A stretch of 64,000 nt of DNA, taken from the NCBI GenBank assembly GCA_905221605.1, contig CAJNDS010002357.1:1-64000 (forward strand), read 5' to 3'. The position numbers and the translations under genes are program-made. The DNA comes from Symbiodinium natans. Taxonomy: Eukaryota > Sar > Dinophyceae > Suessiales > Symbiodiniaceae. Below, piece by piece: positions 45,425-55,800 of the stretch. The notes below the pieces were generated by a model. That model saw nothing but the letters and a program-made list of their open reading frames with translations. It did no database searches and was not told the DNA's origin. Position 1 is the first letter of the stretch, and every line of letters starts with the position of its first letter.

Positions 45425-45650
45425 TGAAGAGGAAGATGAGTGGTTCCATTCCGAAAAGGATCTCCGGAAAGGCGAGCCATGCAGTTCCAATTGTAGAGAG
45501 TTGAGAAGAACATCGTCAGCCACAACAGAAGACTTCGATGAGATACTTATTGAAGAACAAAACAGAGACAACTTAAGGGACATAGCGGAAGTGGTACTCA
45601 TAGTCCAAACCCATCCTCATGTTTGGTCAAGTCCCTGCTGCTGGGGTTGT
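45425..45650 (+). CDS. Candidate acidic exon, unknown protein
   Basis: The plus frame without a start codon reads EEEDEWFHSEKDLRKGEPCS, NCRELRRTSSATTEDFDEIL, EEQNRDNLRDIAEVVLIVQT, HPHVW. It is highly charged and strongly protein-like. The antisense frames are serine-rich, which is what antisense of an acidic exon gives. Boundaries are uncertain. Confidence 0.38.
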
Positions 45651-45729
45651 GAGTTTCGTGCTCTGCCCGTGTGACATGACATGTTCATGTCTTACCTGTG
45701 CGTTTGATGTTGATGCCCGCTTCCTGTTG

Positions 45730-46672
45730 TGCAGGTGCTCTTTCAAGGTTTCTACGGCCTTCAAGCAGGTTTGGGATGCGGGTGCCATGCTCTCAACATC
45801 TTGAAATGCTTGCTCTGACCATCTGTTCAAGGCATGCCGCTGCACATGCGAACAGACCATGCTTGCACGCGGTGCCCGGCCAACACTGCACAAAAAGCTG
45901 ACTTTCGACAAGGATCACAGAGGTTGTCGTTGTTAACTTCTTCCCGATATTTCAATGAGCGGACCTTGGCTGTCTCAAACACGCCCGTCACTGCCAGCGA
46001 CCATGTCACTTCGACTGTCCGGCTCCAGCCCATCCCACGATGGCTGTTGCAAGTTCCGCAACGATTACACAACCCTCGCCATGTTGCGGTTTCCTTCAGG
46101 GCAGGCGGCACCTGAAAGCAAGCATGACTGTGCCTGCCATCCACAACAGCACAACAGGCCAGGCCTCGTTGGGAGGCAAACGCTGGATTGAGCTTTTGCC
46201 CGCAGCCGGAGGCCCCAGCAGCATCACGACTTCCTTGAGTCATGGATCTTTGACAGTGTGGGGGTTGTCTGGGTTGGCTTGGCGAAGTGCCTGTACTCGA
46301 ATTCTGCAAAGTTCCGCAGCCTGAAGGACTCGAATTCTGCAAAGTTCCGCGGCCTGAACTACTCGAATACTGCAAATTTCCGCTGGTGCATTGGCGCAAC
46401 ACAGGCTGATATTTTCGGTATCTGGGCACCGCCACCACTTGCCAAGAAGCTGACGCAGAGTCTACGCAGCCCCAAAGAACCAAACGACCCCAATCCAGTA
46501 TGCAGCGCAGGCTCCGGATCTGGGAGGTTGCCGATGCATTCGGCCTGCTTCTCGTGGCAGCGCCTAACGAACTCGGCAAGGCCCAGATTCCTGCAGCCAG
46601 GTCCAGAACATGCTCAGGCAGCAGCGGAACAGTGCTGGTCAACAACAGGAAGGTTGAGCTATAGAAGGTCAT
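45730..46672 (-). CDS. Long open region, uncertain
   Basis: A minus frame is open from 46672 to 45827; its right part reads SLAVTGVFETAKVRSLKYRE, EVNNDNLCDPCRKSAFCAVL. A second segment at about 45735-45830 reads WSEQAFQDVESMAPASQTCL, KAVETLKEHLHN. The region includes a 33-bp tandem repeat (46295-46386) that is in frame on both strands (plus reading NSAKFRSLKDSNSAKFRGLN). The strand is not settled. Confidence 0.3.
46295..46386. repeat. 33-bp tandem repeat, about 2.8 copies
   Basis: Unit ACTCGAATTCTGCAAAGTTC plus 13 more bases. The period of 33 keeps every frame open across the copies. Confidence 0.9.
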
Positions 46673-46679
46673 CTTGATT

Positions 46680-47330
46680 TCAAATCAGGCGACGCTACTG
46701 GCAACCGTGGCGCGGCCTTTCCGCGTCTTCACACTCTCCTCTCAAATCGCTTAGACCATCAAAACATGCCAAAACCCTCTGCGTGCAAAAATCCTCACAC
46801 ATAGATGATCTTGCGGACATGCCATGGAACCCACGAACCCCTCCCCCAGCTTTTGAACCGTCAACTGTCAACCTACCAGTATCACATGATTTGGCTCAAG
46901 AATACTCGAGCCGTGATTGGGTCAATGTGTTGCTTTTACGGCCAGCCATGAACCATTTGAGGTTGTTCATGGTTTGGGTGGCCAACACATTAACTACACC
47001 ATCAACCCATTAACCCAAAGGTCTCCAAGGGACTCCGGCAAACGAATGGACTAAATCGCGGCTCGCACACCAAAGCACCCAGGTGGTTGGGTGAATGGGT
47101 GCGAATGGCCAATCGTGGAATCATGGGGCTTGCACGAGCCAACGGGTTGTGGATTCGGCCAATCATGGGGCAAAAGTGATGGGATTGTTTGGCGAATTCA
47201 TGAACTAATGAACTAGGCACGCAAAGTATGCTTAGCCAAAGTCAGAAAAGGCAGCTGACCGGTTTCCCTGCTAGATGTAAAGCATCGCGGCTTTTCGCGA
47301 CAATGGTTGTGCATGCCTGCACAGTTCTTT
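46680..47330. other. No gene recognised
   Basis: Contains short direct repeats (GGCCAATCGTGG / GGCCAATCATGG at about 47107 and 47157). Nothing coding was identified. Confidence 0.4.
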
Positions 47331-47337
47331 CTTTCCC

Positions 47338-47821
47338 TTAATGCCGCTTCAGGCTCTTGACGCTAGGATGGACGAAGACGCAGCGCATGGGATACTGTGG
47401 CTCCACCCGGCACTTCCTGAGACGTTCAGGTGTCTGTAGTACATGTTGTGACAGATGTGACAGAGCCGAACCAGGGTTTAGGGCCTAGGGTGTTTTGCCA
47501 CCTGCCTAGCAGCCCCGCAACAACACTGCAGCGATGCAAACGTGAGCAATCGGAGAAATAACTACTAGTACAGGAAAAAGCTTCAAGTGTTCTTGCCTAC
47601 GCGAGGTGAGTGAGGGTTTAGGGTTTGGGGAATCTCGAGACAGGGCGCTGGACCCAGCGCAGTCGCTGAACGGATTTATGCCCGGACACGATGAAGGCCT
47701 GCAAGCTTGAAAGTGAATGCCCACCTCACACAATACATGCGCAGAGAAAACCCCCGAACAGCTTGGTTTGAGAGTGGCGGCCGGTCCTTCGAAAGGTGGT
47801 CCATAAGAGTACCACCGCGGC
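47338..47821 (-). CDS. Four-exon gene 3' part with very short introns, unknown protein
   Basis: Exons in transcript order: 47821-47730 (GGTLMDHLSKDRPPLSNQAV, RGFSLRMYC), 47698-47642 (AFIVSGHKSVQRLRWVQRP), 47596-47525 (ARTLEAFSCTSSYFSDCSRL), 47433-47338 (TPERLRKCRVEPQYPMRCVF, VHPSVKSLKRH, stop TAA). All four junctions are phase 0 with GT donors and AG acceptors. Introns are 31, 45 and 91 nt. The 45-nt intron is largely a CCCTAAA tract, and the 91-nt intron holds a TTTAGGG unit and a dispersed GCCACC repeat. The 31-nt intron is suspiciously short. The product was not recognised; it is basic at the C-terminus. Confidence 0.5.
47490..47514. repeat. Dispersed 'TTTTGCCACCTGCCTAGC' repeat, copy 4
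   Basis: Core shared with copies at 7865, 31269 and 37465. It follows GTTTAGGGCCTAGGG. Confidence 0.55.
47612..47630. repeat. TTTAGGG tract filling a 45-nt predicted intron
   Basis: Two and a half units within predicted intron 47597-47641. Confidence 0.85.
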
Positions 47822-47954
47822 CTGGCGTGCGCACACAAGCTCACCCACTCATACAGACCCCGCAGACCGACCCAACCCCCCACACACGCCCAGGCCTGGT
47901 TCAAGCCCCGCGAATTCGTCCTGGCACTCCTGACAAGCTGTCTCAGCGCAAGAG

Positions 47955-48450
47955 ATGGCTTGGACTCTCGCAATGGCAACAGATGACTTGCCGCTGGGCA
48001 CAGTCTCCCCTGAAGTTCGACCTTTTCCTCTGCGAACTCTGAACAAGCCTTCTCAAACGTGCCTCGTGCGGGGTGAAGAGCATGCCAACTTCTTCTGGCA
48101 CGTTGACCCCAGGCAGATCTGCTACGCCTCGCGCATGCGCAGCCGGTTTCCGTCCCAGCTTTGCAGCTCGGCGGGCTTCCAGTTCTCTCTCAAATGCCCT
48201 GTGCGAGTTGAAGAGCCAAAAGTGTCAGGCTCGGAGGGGCCCTCTCCAAACTTGTCCCGAACTTTCAGTATCCCACACCTCCTACCCTCACCCATGTGTT
48301 CCTTGTTTTACCACTCTCACATTCGGGCTGCCTGTTGCGCAAGCCTCTCTCGAAGCCCTGAAGCCTAACAGCACCTTCACACCCGCGATCTCCGGTTTGG
48401 GTTGCCTCGCCGCTGGGCTGGCCCAGGCCGAGGCGGGTCGCGCAGCGTTA
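47955..48450 (+). CDS. Candidate exons, unknown protein
   Basis: The plus frame at about 47960-48250 reads MATDDLPLGTVSPEVRPFPL, TCLVRGEEHANFFWHVDPRQ, ICYASRMRSRFPSQLCSSAG. A second frame at about 48320-48450 reads FGLPVAQASLEALKPNSTFT, AISGLGCLAAGLAQAEAGRA. Both are convincing by composition. The junction between them was not fixed. Confidence 0.4.
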
Positions 48451-49013
48451 GAAGGATTTTATTGTGTATTTCTGTTATTGTCGCATGATGTGATTGTTTT
48501 CTTATGTGACTGCGTTAGTATATTCTCCCTCGTCCTTCCAGCGGCAGGTAATCTTCGGCGTCCTCGGGCCTCGTTGGGCGGGGATAGCGCTCGACTGCGA
48601 GTGCACTCCACTCTCAGTTTAGAACTGTTGCTAGGGGATCCCCGGTCTTCCTTTGTAGGACACACCGGTGGAATCCCTTAGTGTATGCTTCAGAATGATG
48701 GGCTGCATCTGGCTTTGGGGCCACTGCTTGCAGGTGCCCACGATCGCCGAGACCCACTCGTCATTCTTCAGGAGCCTGAATCCACGAGAATGCCCGAGTA
48801 AACAAGAGACAGTCGTCGAGCTACCAGTCTTTTGAACCCATCCTGCTCATCCTATCGGATTCTATCTGCATTTCAGCACCCAAGCTTCGAGGTTAAGACG
48901 CCCGCATGTGAGTTCAGCCAGAACATCCTACCTGCACAAAGAAGTGGCCTGAGGAAGACTCGCCGGCCCACCTCCTTCCACTCCTGTTACATCGCAGTAT
49001 GTCAGAGAGGCTG

Positions 49014-49413
49014 TCAAAATCGCTGCGATACATTGCATCTGCATTGGCACGGACACGGAATGGCGCCCACTCGGCGCAAACAAAAGCGTAAAAGCACTTG
49101 AAATCCAGCAGGACCTCTCATCACACACCCCCAAGATCCCTCAAGCGTTTCAACCAGATGATCCTTGCCATAGGGTGCCAGCCACCCATCGTCTTTCGCA
49201 GCTGCAACCCACATCAGGTCCTGGGCTGAGCGCAACAAAGGGTATCCTGGGAGCTAGCCTAGGCTCAGGGGTACTGGCACGTGCCTGTTCAGAACCCTCC
49301 CTCAGGGGCTCGTACAGCCCAGCAATGCAGAGGTCTGAAGAGTGCCAGGCGGCTGTGGCGTTGTAGGATTTGCCATCCCAGCACAGGACGCTCAAGGGAC
49401 TTGCTGACGACAC
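49014..49413 (-). CDS. Candidate exons, unknown protein
   Basis: The upstream frame (about 49280-49413) reads SASPLSVLCWDGKSYNATAA, WHSSDLCIAGLYEPLREGSE. The downstream frame (about 49060-49238) reads RSAQDLMWVAAAKDDGWLAP, YGKDHLVETLEGSWGCVMRG, FQVLLRFCLRRV. The frame change implies an intron near 49240-49280. No family was recognised. Confidence 0.42.
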
Positions 49414-49500
49414 TTTCCCATAGATATACCTTTCTCTCGACGGGAACCCAAGGCTCGAGGAGGCATGTGGAGAGCTTACTACTGAACTAGTAGTTGCTCA

Positions 49501-49567
49501 AGAACCCCCCCACCCCCCCCCCCCCCAAAAAAAAAAAAAAAAAATATGTATATATATATATATATAA
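49501..49567. repeat. Poly-C, poly-A and (TA)n compound tract
   Basis: A C-run, then about 19 A, then ATGTATATATATATATATA. Confidence 0.97.
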
Positions 49568-49740
49568 GAAAATATTCTTCCTTACAATGGTAAGATAGGG
49601 ATTCTTATCCCTTATATTTTCGGGGTTCTTAAGCAAATCGCAGTGCGCTGTTGAGGCAGCCCCGTCGACAGATTGCTTTTATGCGTGGGTTGCGGGCAAG
49701 CGAGCAATGAGATAGCATCCGCCCATACAGTGACAGCTCG

Positions 49741-50106
49741 ATGCTGAATGAGTGGCACAGAGGGCAGCTAGTGAGTTCTTTGCAAAGCAGAATATGTCCA
49801 ACGGCTGACGGCGAATGTCATGGCGTAGTGGTTGCGAAACCTGCCGACCTGGCCTTATACATTCAGCTACCAGAACCGGAACATCAAGTAATGGGTCAAA
49901 TCCAAAAAGCCAAGATGCTGCGCCTGACCACTCACATTCAGGCGGGCGATCGCTGCAGATCCTGTGGACAAACCAGGCTCCACGAACTTCGGATCTGCTG
50001 CAGTTCGATTGGCGAAGGCAAGCTTGACACTGCTGGAGGCCTCGGTACCCAAGAGCTAGCACCATATGACAAGCACGAAAGATGGCCGTCAGATGGCCGC
50101 AGGTGA
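49741..50106 (+). CDS. Candidate exon, unknown protein
   Basis: Open 121 codons: SRICPTADGECHGVVVAKPA, DLALYIQLPEPEHQVMGQIQ, KAKMLRLTTHIQAGDRCRSC, GQTRLHELRICCSSIGEGKL. It carries a CRSC pair. The minus strand is also open (49679-50065). Confidence 0.35.
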   Translation: MLNEWHRGQLVSSLQSRICPTADGECHGVVVAKPADLALYIQLPEPEHQVMGQIQKAKMLRLTTHIQAGDRCRSCGQTRLHELRICCSSIGEGKLDTAGGLGTQELAPYDKHERWPSDGRR

Positions 50107-50109
50107 TGC

Positions 50110-50606
50110 TTTTTTACTTTTTTGGAGCCATTCCCCAACCCCCCGTGCTTCCGTGCTTAGGACAACAGGTGAGATTCGAGGAGCGTTGCTTTTGGATGGT
50201 CCCTGCGCTGTCGATGGCGTACCGATCACCTAAGCACCTTTGCTCCACAGATTCAGAATCCCTCTGCAGCCTAAAGAAAAGAGTTTCTTTGCCACGGCGC
50301 ACTTCTCGCTCGGGGTCGCGTGCTGCAGCAAAGCACCATCGCATTCTGAAATGCCTGGCGCTGCTCATCAAAGTATCGGTGGTCTGGAGCTTTCAAGCCT
50401 GCACCCCAAATACTCCCAAGGACTGGTACCATGAAGCTCCCACACGAACCTCCTACGTGGACAGCACTTGCAAACTCGGAACATGCTCTCCTCTCCCTGT
50501 GCTGTCAGATTCAACAGCAACCCCGAGTCCCCAAAGAAGCAAAGTACCCACCTCCATGGTGCCGGCCGCTGAAAAAAAGCAGCAGCTGCCTCCCTCCTCT
50601 CTCTGA
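50110..50606 (+). CDS. Candidate exon, unknown protein
   Basis: The frame is open to TGA at 50606: CSLKKRVSLPRRTSRSGSRA, AAKHHRILKCLALLIKVSVV, PNTPKDWYHEAPTRTSYVDS, ending polar with EKKQQLPPSSL. A basic segment is followed by a hydrophobic helix. Its relation to the preceding open frame is unknown. Confidence 0.32.
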
Positions 50607-50828
50607 AGTTCCTTGGAACTTACTCGCCGAATGAGCGGAAGAAGCGGGAGGCTGCCAACGTATAAAAAGTTACGACCGTAACAACTGAGAGAGTAGCTCA
50701 GTAGCTCAAGTGACAGAACCAAGGGCAGTTCCTAGCTTGAACTGCTCTCTTCTGCACCTTTTCAACCCTTTGAGCCCAGCCCTGGAGTGGACAGTATGCA
50801 TGACGCACTTCCAGTGCACTTATGATAA

Positions 50829-51037
50829 CTAAGCAGGGCTGTTTCGAACCAGAATTCGCAGCACATGGAATAGAAGCAAGTGCCAGAACCGCAGCATTCG
50901 CACCATGCGTGCTGCTTCTACACCGTCACGGTCATAGGCTGTGCCAGACACGGGTTTGAATCGGGCTGGGTGACCACACGCAACGCTAGCAAAGAGATAG
51001 CAGGCAAAGCTAATCGACACTCTGGTGCCGGCCATTC
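50829..51037 (-). CDS. Predicted terminal exon, unknown protein
   Basis: After the acceptor AGCTCAG the frame reads MAGTRVSISFACYLFASVAC, GHPARFKPVSGTAYDRDGVE, AARMVRMLRFWHLLLFHVLR, ILVRNSPA, stop at 50829. A degenerate TTTAGGG-type tract starts 13 nt upstream on the transcript. Hydrophobic helices suggest membrane association. Unrecognised. Confidence 0.42.
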
Positions 51038-51050
51038 CTGAGCTTTCCGA

Positions 51051-51098
51051 AACCCGAAACCCTAAACCCCAAACCCCTAAAACCTCAACCCTCAACCG
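51051..51098. repeat. Degenerate CCCTAAA tract
   Basis: Seven degenerate units (CCCGAAA, CCCTAAA, CCCCAAA, CCCTCAA). Confidence 0.85.
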
Positions 51099-51149
51099 TA
51101 GTAGGGACTTGTTTGCATGATAAGCACTGTTGGTGTGGGGCAGCCTCCG

Positions 51150-51560
51150 CTCCATCGATTCATGTTTGCGCTGCAGATCGCCCTGGGAGTAGCCCTTTTG
51201 CGAATCCAGAAGTCTCACCTGTCTACATCCTACGGCAAGCCACCATGCAAGCAGAGATTTCTTTTGCATTTGCGCTCGTGTACCGGCACTTGCCAAGATT
51301 TCTGGCGAATTTTGATCCTTGCAGGTAGAAACGGTTCTGATGCCTTCTAACGACTGGCTTTGTTGTCATAGTTCTAGGTGTGAAGAGGCGTGGAGACATT
51401 TGATGGCACTTCTGCAAAACCTATTGCACCAGCCACTGTCCACGGCGCTTGTGCACGCATGAACGCCTTGAGGGAGCTGGCAGCAGCTTTCCTTCTCACT
51501 CCGTTCATTACACTAACCGAGGGACATTACCAGACCCGTAGCTTGCAGTTGCACTGTGCG
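51150..51560 (+). CDS. Candidate exons, unknown protein
   Basis: The first segment (to a CAG|GTAGAA donor at 51326) reads SPVYILRQATMQAEISFAFA, LVYRHLPRFLANFDPC. The second (from about 51392) reads TFDGTSAKPIAPATVHGACA, RMNALRELAAAFLLTPFITL, TEGHYQTRSLQL. Both are plus-strand, and the second contains a hydrophobic stretch. Phase across the putative intron was not checked. Confidence 0.38.
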
Positions 51561-52862
51561 CCATGGACTCAACAAAAAGAACTCCTCCAGCTTAATTCAA
51601 TTATAATGGTGAAACGTTGGTGGCACTTTGGGGCCCCCTCTTCCAGCACATGCTTGCACGTAGGCATGTCGCAACACATGGTACAAGCACCAGGCGGGCA
51701 CAGAAAGTCCACCTATAGAAACAGTTCCAGCGATCAGAGTGCATCACATGGTCAGCTAAGGATGAAAGCGGTACCCATGGGGCAGCGCAGCGTGATCAGG
51801 GGTTGGGCAACCAATGCATTCTGAGTCTGCGGCAATCCGCCATACTGTAGCTTTTGAAGAGGACTTCTAGAGGGAACTCCTAAGTTCATCTGATCCCTCC
51901 CGGCATGCCCCGAATCAGCGAAGCAAGAAGTTACAACTGTCGACAGTGTGCCGGATCTTCCAGTTCAGAATCCCGGGTACTGCCGGCTCGTGACTCAGCC
52001 TACGAAGATCGAGCCTGCACATTGGGCATGCGGAACATGCAAAGCAACATAAGAGGCTGAAGGATGGCCATGGGCAAGTAGGTGGAACCGGGTGGCTTGA
52101 ATGGTAGGCAGACGTTGGTCAAGGACCACAAATCCGTGTTCTGCAAACCCCCACTCAAGCTTTCCAGCGGACTGCTTTCGAAGGCAAGGCAAGGGAGCCC
52201 GAGTGGACAAGTTGGAGCATGGCCTTCTGCCATAATTTCGACTCGTTTCAAACGCCAGAAGCGGTTTAGGACAAGAACCTCGATGCCCACAAAAGCTGAA
52301 AAAATTGATGCCACGTGCACCAGAAGGAGGTGGCAAGCTGGTCTGGGGGCGAGTTAGTTCCATGCCTGCTGAGGGTATCTTTTCTCGGGGATTAGCTGCA
52401 CTCCTCTGCGGTTCACTGCGCCTCCCCGTCTCGGGTTTCTCAAGGCCTAGGGTCTTACTGTAGGCAAGGTTCGGGTGTGCCCATGACATGCAGTGGCCCG
52501 GTACTCTATGCGCTTCTGCAAACACAGCGTAGTCCTGCCTGATCCTCTGTTGGGAAAAACGCTCCGAACTTCAACGTGTCCTAGGCAAAGGCAAGGGGTG
52601 CACATGGATGCGGGACGCACGTCCGCTTCCAAAGGCCTGCTACGCCGATTCAACATCGACAAGCGAACTGCAACTTCACGAGCAAAGGGCAGCGAGCAGC
52701 GGAACTTTCATGCACCGAACACGGGAGTGACATTGGAGAGGTGCTATGATCGCCTGACTGCTGCCCGCGGCGGCGTGGCTCAACGCGGACATGCGCACCC
52801 CGCAGGCAAAGCATCCAACTCGTTTTTTCCATTTGAAAGTAATTTGATCTGGACTCAATCAC

Positions 52863-53973
52863 CCTCAAGCATGAGCCTGACTGACTGCTGGCAAGCGTCA
52901 TACATCTCCTGAGGCACGACACGCTGGTCGCCATTAACATCCAGTCCTTTCTGGGCATAGCGGGCCTGCTCCGCCTTGTGGGCGAAAATTCTGCAGATGC
53001 AAGAATGGGTAAGCATAGTCTTCGGCATGATTGAGTTTCGGTGCTGCGCCTTGAAGAACTGAATTTAAGACGGGTTAACAGTTAACAACTCCTTCGGTGA
53101 TTTCTGTGTGTGGGAGGAGGCTGCAGCTGTTTTTTGTTAGCTCACTAATGTAGCTCGTGTTTTTCAAACGTCGGCAAAAAAAGCCGCTCCAGCCTTGCGA
53201 AAACGAGGGGCACGAACTATGCACATAAGGGAATGTGTGCAAAGGGGGGGTTTCTAGCTCTGAACCTGTACCTGCAACCTAGGCGAATACGCAGGTGAAG
53301 TCTGAGCGTCTCTTACGCTTCAGGAAGCAACGGCCCCGCAACTTGATCTTACTAGCTCTCTGCTGTGTCTTTGCAGCAGCGATCTGCTGCAGGGAATTGC
53401 AGTCATATGTTTGGCCGCCAGGAGGCCGTGAGGGGGGGCAGGAAGGCCGAAGCAAACCTCACCTGGGAGGACATGGCACGTAAAAGGAGTGCCACGTGGG
53501 TGCACCTCATAGTGCCTATGAAGTGTTCGTTGAAATCTCGGATGCTTACGATCCTGCAGTCCTACAGCTTGAGGCCGCAGTGTCAGCTGTGGACCATAGA
53601 GCCCCCGGCACTGTTGAACCCTGAAGCAGCCTGAAGCATCAAACTGACGATTCCTAACTTTGCACGTCCTGGAGCCAATTTGTCCAACGCATCTGCATGT
53701 CCAGGTGGCCATTTCCGTCTCCGAGATCTCGCCATTCTGCACGCAGGGGCTTGCTGTGTTGGGGTGCAAGCAATGACCCAAGGAAGTCCACCCAAAGCTG
53801 CACTGCACATCAACATCTCCATGGCACACAAGAGGTACTCTTGACTCTTGACAACTCCCTTCATCTACACCTCAAGACTCGACATGCCTAGAAGGAGATT
53901 GAAGGCTCTAAATGGGCTCCTGATCTGCGTCCAAAGCTTTGAAGGCCGTCTCCGGGGTGACTGAACCCATGCC
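52863..53973 (-). CDS. EF-hand protein, two separated exons
   Basis: Exon 53973-53920 (phase 0, GA donor CAG|GAGCCC): GMGSVTPETAFKALDADQ, which reads like the entering helix and first loop residues of an EF-hand. Exon 52990-52863 (acceptor CTGCAG, GT donor): FAHKAEQARYAQKGLDVNGD, QRVVPQEMYDACQQSVRLML. Its loop DVNGDQRVVPQE has D1, N3, D5 and E12, so it should bind calcium. EF-hand repeats are common in signalling proteins and protein kinases of dinoflagellates. Exons in between were not resolved; minus-strand segments at about 53590-53860 (EYLLCAMEMLMCSAALGGLP) could belong. Joining the two into one gene is inferred. Confidence 0.5.
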
Positions 53974-54008
53974 CTGGGCAAACCTTGGCATGGGGAAGTT
54001 TTTGGTCC

Positions 54009-54063
54009 CCCTAAACCCTAAGTCCTAAACCCTCAACCCTCAACCCTCAACCCTACACCCTAA
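54009..54063. repeat. CCCTAAA/CCCTCAA tract
   Basis: Eight units with variants (CCCTCAA, CCCTACA). It lies between divergent predicted exons at 53973 (minus) and 54075 (plus). Confidence 0.9.
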
Positions 54064-54074
54064 GCCCACCTTAG

Positions 54075-54245
54075 GCGCTGAAGGTGCGAAGCCTTTCGGG
54101 GGGCGGACTACCACCGGCCCTGCGTAGCTCACTCCCTAGGCCTTCAAACTCGCTGGGGTTCCTTACGGGCACTTTACGGGCTGCATGGGCCTTTGTGGGT
54201 GTGCTGCATCTCTTGTGTGAAAGAAAAAAAGGGGGTGCCTGCTGA
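54075..54245 (+). CDS. Predicted terminal exon, unknown protein
   Basis: The acceptor CACCTTAG opens 56 codons: ALKVRSLSGGGLPPALRSSL, RPSNSLGFLTGTLRAAWAFV, GVLHLLCERKKGGAC, stop at 54245. A CCCTAAA tract ends 11 nt upstream of it. Confidence 0.33.
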   Translation, partial: ALKVRSLSGGGLPPALRSSLPRPSNSLGFLTGTLRAAWAFVGVLHLLCERKKGGAC

Positions 54246-54314
54246 AAATGCGAAACTCGTGCCGGATGCTCCCAGCATGTGATGCCGTTCCCAAGGCTCC
54301 CGGCTGGGCAATGG

Positions 54315-54560
54315 TCAGAGGCGGTTGGGAGAGGTGCATGTCCTCAGGGCAACAGGTCTCCTTGCCTCGTTTTCTTGGCAATGCTGGCCCCTCACAAACT
54401 TAACAAGACTCAGAACGGATACGAACTTCACGACCCTGCCACCCACTCTCCCATGCCTTGAGGACCTCTGTCTCCCGCTGCGCATTCTTACTCCGCATGT
54501 GCGACTGGCCCTGGCTGCAAAGCTTTGAGCTACCGCAGGGCTTTCACCTACAACATCTTG
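54315..54560 (-). CDS. Candidate exon, unknown protein
   Basis: The minus frame QDVVGESPAVAQSFAARASR, RHGRVGGRVVKFVSVLSLVK, ENEARRPVALRTC runs to a stop at 54315. Basic, with one hydrophobic stretch. Unrecognised. Confidence 0.28.
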   Translation of the reverse strand, partial: QDVVGESPAVAQSFAARASRTCGVRMRSGRQRSSRHGRVGGRVVKFVSVLSLVKFVRGQHCQENEARRPVALRTCTSPNRL

Positions 54561-54889
54561 CAGCTTGCAATGTAAGCTGCTTCTGGTTCTTAGATGCTCT
54601 AGCCTATTTGTGCTCACTTGCTGTGTAAGTCCACACATGTCCACACTCTTTGGGTGGAGTGGAACCCGTGAGTTGGGACTGCAAGTCTTTGGGATGTGCC
54701 GCAGCATCCCTGGCTCAACTCCCGCGATTGACACGAAGACAAGACTTACCTGCTACAGCCATCTTGCGATGGAAAGTGTCACGTCCGAGAGCGACTGCAC
54801 AACAACCATCGTAAGGCAGACTGAACGCAGTACATCCAAGCGTGAACTCACAAGGATAACCTCTTTCAATGGACATAAGCAGTCCTGAC

Positions 54890-55105
54890 CTCCGAAATAA
54901 AATGCCCAGTGCTCAGCCTGTGACTTCTGCACGTTTGCTTGCACATAGCGTTTCCGATTGAAGGCCTCGGCCCGGGTCTTGGAATTCAGTCTGTCATGTA
55001 AACGTAGGATGCGCATGTATTCGCACAGCCCCTTCCATCATGCCGCCCCATGTCGCGACCACAAGCGCAATCATGACGATACACAAGGCGAAAATGGCAC
55101 TTCTT
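54890..55105 (-). CDS. Membrane-anchored protein, possibly DUF4337-like
   Basis: Exon 1 (about 55105-55027) encodes a membrane helix, RSAIFALCIVMIALVVATWG, then GMMEGA. A GT-AG intron of 49 nt leads to exon 2 (54977-54890): TRAEAFNRKRYVQANVQKSQ, AEHWAFYFG. A helix followed by 'AxANVxKSQAxxxWAFY' resembles the DUF4337 family of small membrane proteins, recalled from memory. Joining the exons in phase 0 is consistent. The intron is short. Confidence 0.4.
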
Positions 55106-55159
55106 CTCACATGCCTAACGATGGCACGTAAAAAGCATGCACCTGTGCGCGGACTCGGA

Positions 55160-55627
55160 AGGTGCAACCTAGAGCCCATTCAGCTTGAATTGAAAGGCGT
55201 TGTATTGGCTTCAGTTTCTGACTCGCATGACATCTTCGTGTGTCGGGGAGGGTTAATACGCAGTGAATGCTTTATTGATGCACGACTCGAACCCGAATCT
55301 GGACTCAGCGGTCTGACTTTACAGCCCAATCCTCAAGAGAAATCCCGTTTTTTCCTGGGTCAGAACCCAAGCCCAAGGCCCTTTTGCAAGGGCCCCAACT
55401 GGCATGGTAGTGGCTGGCATATGCTGGCATGGCAAGCGGCTAGCATGTCTGCCCTCAGGATACTACTATGCCAGATGGTGGCCGAGTGGCGTTGGCGAAC
55501 TCTTGGCTTTCCACCATTCCATCCTGCGGCAGAGGCATTGCAATGCTTCTTGCCGGTGCAATCTACACAAGCCAGCGACGGAAGCACAACTCACTCTCGA
55601 ATTCTGGAGTTTTTACCTGGCATGTAA
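55160..55627 (+). CDS. Long open frame, unknown protein
   Basis: Open to TAA at 55627: CNLEPIQLELKGVVLASVSD, SHDIFVCRGGLIRSECFIDA, RLEPESGLSGLTLQPNPQEK, later AEWRWRTLGFPPFHPAAEAL. An adjacent plus frame (about 55540-55667) is also good (ATEAQLTLEFWSFYLACKAK). The opposite strand is partly open. Tentative. Confidence 0.3.
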   Translation, partial: RCNLEPIQLELKGVVLASVSDSHDIFVCRGGLIRSECFIDARLEPESGLSGLTLQPNPQEKSRFFLGQNPSPRPFCKGPNWHGSGWHMLAWQAASMSALRILLCQMVAEWRWRTLGFPPFHPAAEALQCFLPVQSTQASDGSTTHSRILEFLPGM

Positions 55628-55800
55628 AGCAAAAGAGGCAAGAACCTGGCTCCCAACATTGTTCTAGCCTGTCTTGGCCTTGGCTGACAACTTCGAGATC
55701 CCAGCCACATCCCCAGTGGGCTCAGTAGGGGCCACTTGGGTATATAGAAACTATGTAAGGGTGTAAGGGTCCCTTTTAGGGGTCCTCCTTATATTCCTAT

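Noticed and set aside
46890-46900. Relic of the dinoflagellate spliced leader (TTTGGCTCAAG)
   Set aside because: Only 11 bases match the 3' end of the leader, which could occur by chance in 64 kb; no adjacent retrocopied exon was seen.
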